This document shows, piece by piece, positions 41,487-42,664 of a DNA stretch of 42,664 bases. Location: contig CADCML010000031.1 of NCBI GenBank assembly GCA_902802535.1, forward strand, positions 1 to 42,664, written 5' to 3'. The notes beneath the pieces were generated by a model. It made no database searches, had not been told where the DNA came from, and saw only the letters and a program-made list of their open reading frames with translations. Made by a program: the position numbers and the translations under genes. The stretch is from an uncultured Bacteroidia bacterium (GTDB lineage Bacteria > Bacteroidota > Bacteroidia > Bacteroidales > F082). The number at the start of each line of letters is the position of its first letter. The stretch's first letter is position 1.

Positions 41487-42664
41487 ATGACTAAATATCC
41501 TATCGGCTTACAGAATTTCCAAGGGCTTCGCGAAGACGGCTATATTTATGTGGACAAGACAGCCTTTGTTTATGAATTGGCACAAAGTGGGAAATACTAT
41601 TTCCTCAGCCGTCCGCGCCGTTTCGGAAAGAGTTTGTTCCTTTCCACCATCGAAGCCTATTATCAAGGGAAAAAGGAGCTTTTCAAAGGCTTGGCATTGG
41701 AGCGGTTGGAGAAGGATTGGAAGGTTTATCCTGTGTTTCATTTGGACTTCAATACTGGTCTATATACGAATCCAGAGGGCTTAGTTTCAATTATAGACGG
41801 GCATTTGCGTTACTTTGAAAAAAATTATGACATCGAGCCAAATGGCCTTTCTTTATCGGAGCGATTTAAAGCTATTATTCGCTGCGCATACGAAAAAACG
41901 GGGCAAAAAGTGGTCATTTTGGTCGATGAATACGACAAGCCGCTCTTGCAAGCCATTGGCAACGAAGACCTTCAAAACAATTATCGTTCCTTGTTGAAAT
42001 CCTTTTACGGAGTTGCCAAAACAATGGACAGTTATATTCAAATGGCTTTCTTTACCGGAGTGACGAAATTCTCCAAAGTCAGCGTTTTCAGCGACTTAAA
42101 CAATTTGAATGATATTTCGTTGGACGAGCGTTTTGTTGACATTTGCGGCATCACAGAACAAGAAATCCGCAACAATTTTGATGACGATGTGGGAAAGATG
42201 GCCCAGAAACGAGGCATGGACAAGGAAACCTGCTACCGCAAACTGAAAGAAAATTATGACGGCTATCATTTCCGAGAGGATTCCGTTGGGATGTACAATC
42301 CATTCAGTTTGCTGAACGCTCTCCAAAAAATGGATTTCAAGGACTATTGGTTTGAAACAGGAACCCCAACCTTCCTTGTGGAAACCCTAAAACGCAACAA
42401 CTACGAACTGGAGAACATGACCCGCGAGGAAGTCACGGCAGACCTATTGGGCAGTCTTGACTCCATCGACCAAAATCCCTTGCCTCTGCTTTACCAAAGT
42501 GGTTATCTGACCATTAAGGATTATAACCCCGATTTTGGCACCTACACATTGGGGTTCCCAAATGGCGAAGTCGAAAGAGGCTTCACGAGGTTTTTGTTCA
42601 GACATTACGCGCCCATCAAAATTTACGAGTCCGATTCGTTTGTCAAAAACTTCACCATCGAGGT
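41487..42664 (+). CDS. AAA-ATPase-like protein with DUF1703/PD-(D/E)XK-type family (3' end outside window)
   Basis: At least 392 residues remain open at the right edge. It opens with MTKYPIGLQNFQGLREDGYIY and VDKTAFVYELAQ, as in AAA-ATPase_like (DUF1703-linked) proteins. The P-loop-like FLSRPRRFGKSLFLSTIEAYY is at about 38-58, and VVILVDEYDKPLLQA (Walker B-like) at about 142-156. FFTGVTKFSKVSVFSDLNNL and the YDGYHF and MYNPFSLLNAL segments follow. The PD-(D/E)XK nuclease part of the family would lie beyond 42664. These genes are abundant in gut Bacteroidales, with unknown function. The ATG at 41487 follows a good -7 box. The right end of the gene is cut by the window. Confidence 0.88.
   Translation, partial: MTKYPIGLQNFQGLREDGYIYVDKTAFVYELAQSGKYYFLSRPRRFGKSLFLSTIEAYYQGKKELFKGLALERLEKDWKVYPVFHLDFNTGLYTNPEGLVSIIDGHLRYFEKNYDIEPNGLSLSERFKAIIRCAYEKTGQKVVILVDEYDKPLLQAIGNEDLQNNYRSLLKSFYGVAKTMDSYIQMAFFTGVTKFSKVSVFSDLNNLNDISLDERFVDICGITEQEIRNNFDDDVGKMAQKRGMDKETCYRKLKENYDGYHFREDSVGMYNPFSLLNALQKMDFKDYWFETGTPTFLVETLKRNNYELENMTREEVTADLLGSLDSIDQNPLPLLYQSGYLTIKDYNPDFGTYTLGFPNGEVERGFTRFLFRHYAPIKIYESDSFVKNFTIE

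Overview
The window looks like chromosomal DNA from an uncultivated gut- or rumen-type Bacteroidales (phylum Bacteroidota). The reasons are: several upstream regions carry the Bacteroidota-type promoter (TTTG, 19-20 bases, TAnnTTTG, usually as TATTTTTG); starts lack strong Shine-Dalgarno sites; there is a giant BspA-type leucine-rich-repeat surface protein with a type IX secretion (T9SS) sorting tail; and there are AAA ATPases of the DUF4143 and DUF1703 types. No rRNA, tRNA, CRISPR array or intact insertion sequence was seen.

Layout. 1-2.8 kb is a decayed accessory patch: a UvrD/HelD-like helicase cut off before its DExx box, preceded by a frameshifted BRO-N/DinD-like gene. 2.8-11.4 kb is mostly housekeeping: an orphan NtrC-type regulator, a coiled-coil lipoprotein, a WalJ-like metallo-hydrolase, an arginase-family enzyme, a phosphate-transport cluster (DUF47, PiT, broken DUF47), a four-helix-bundle gene inside inverted heptamer repeats, and pncB. 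11.5-21.9 kb is an envelope region: a divergent pair of transglutaminase-like secreted paralogs, a small membrane protein, and a three-gene operon (beta-barrel/PEGA protein, large secreted protein, PEGA plus FISUMP-like protein) behind a good promoter. 21.9-34.0 kb holds topoisomerase III, two tandem CPA2 antiporters each with its own promoter, a DUF4143 ATPase behind three 33-bp-spaced palindromes, a long-chain acyl-CoA synthetase, a phosphopantetheinyl transferase, carbamate kinase and a small lipoprotein. 34.1-42.7 kb holds a hairpin repeat, the giant BspA-like gene (split by a 29-bp deletion inside its repeats), a 600-base non-coding stretch with a very structured element, and the start of a DUF1703 ATPase that runs off the right end.

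How it fits together. The PiT cluster handles phosphate uptake. The envelope cluster and the BspA-like protein are surface-facing. The ATPases, the broken helicase/BRO pair and the repeat cassettes are the mobile or fast-evolving part. Four reading frames are damaged (helicase, BRO, second DUF47, BspA), so either this locus is decaying and recombining or the assembly has indel errors; raw reads would decide. The best candidates for something undescribed are the heptamer-flanked four-helix-bundle cassette, the triple palindrome before the DUF4143 ATPase, the structured element at 40953-41085, and the PEGA/barrel operon with its shared N-terminal domain.
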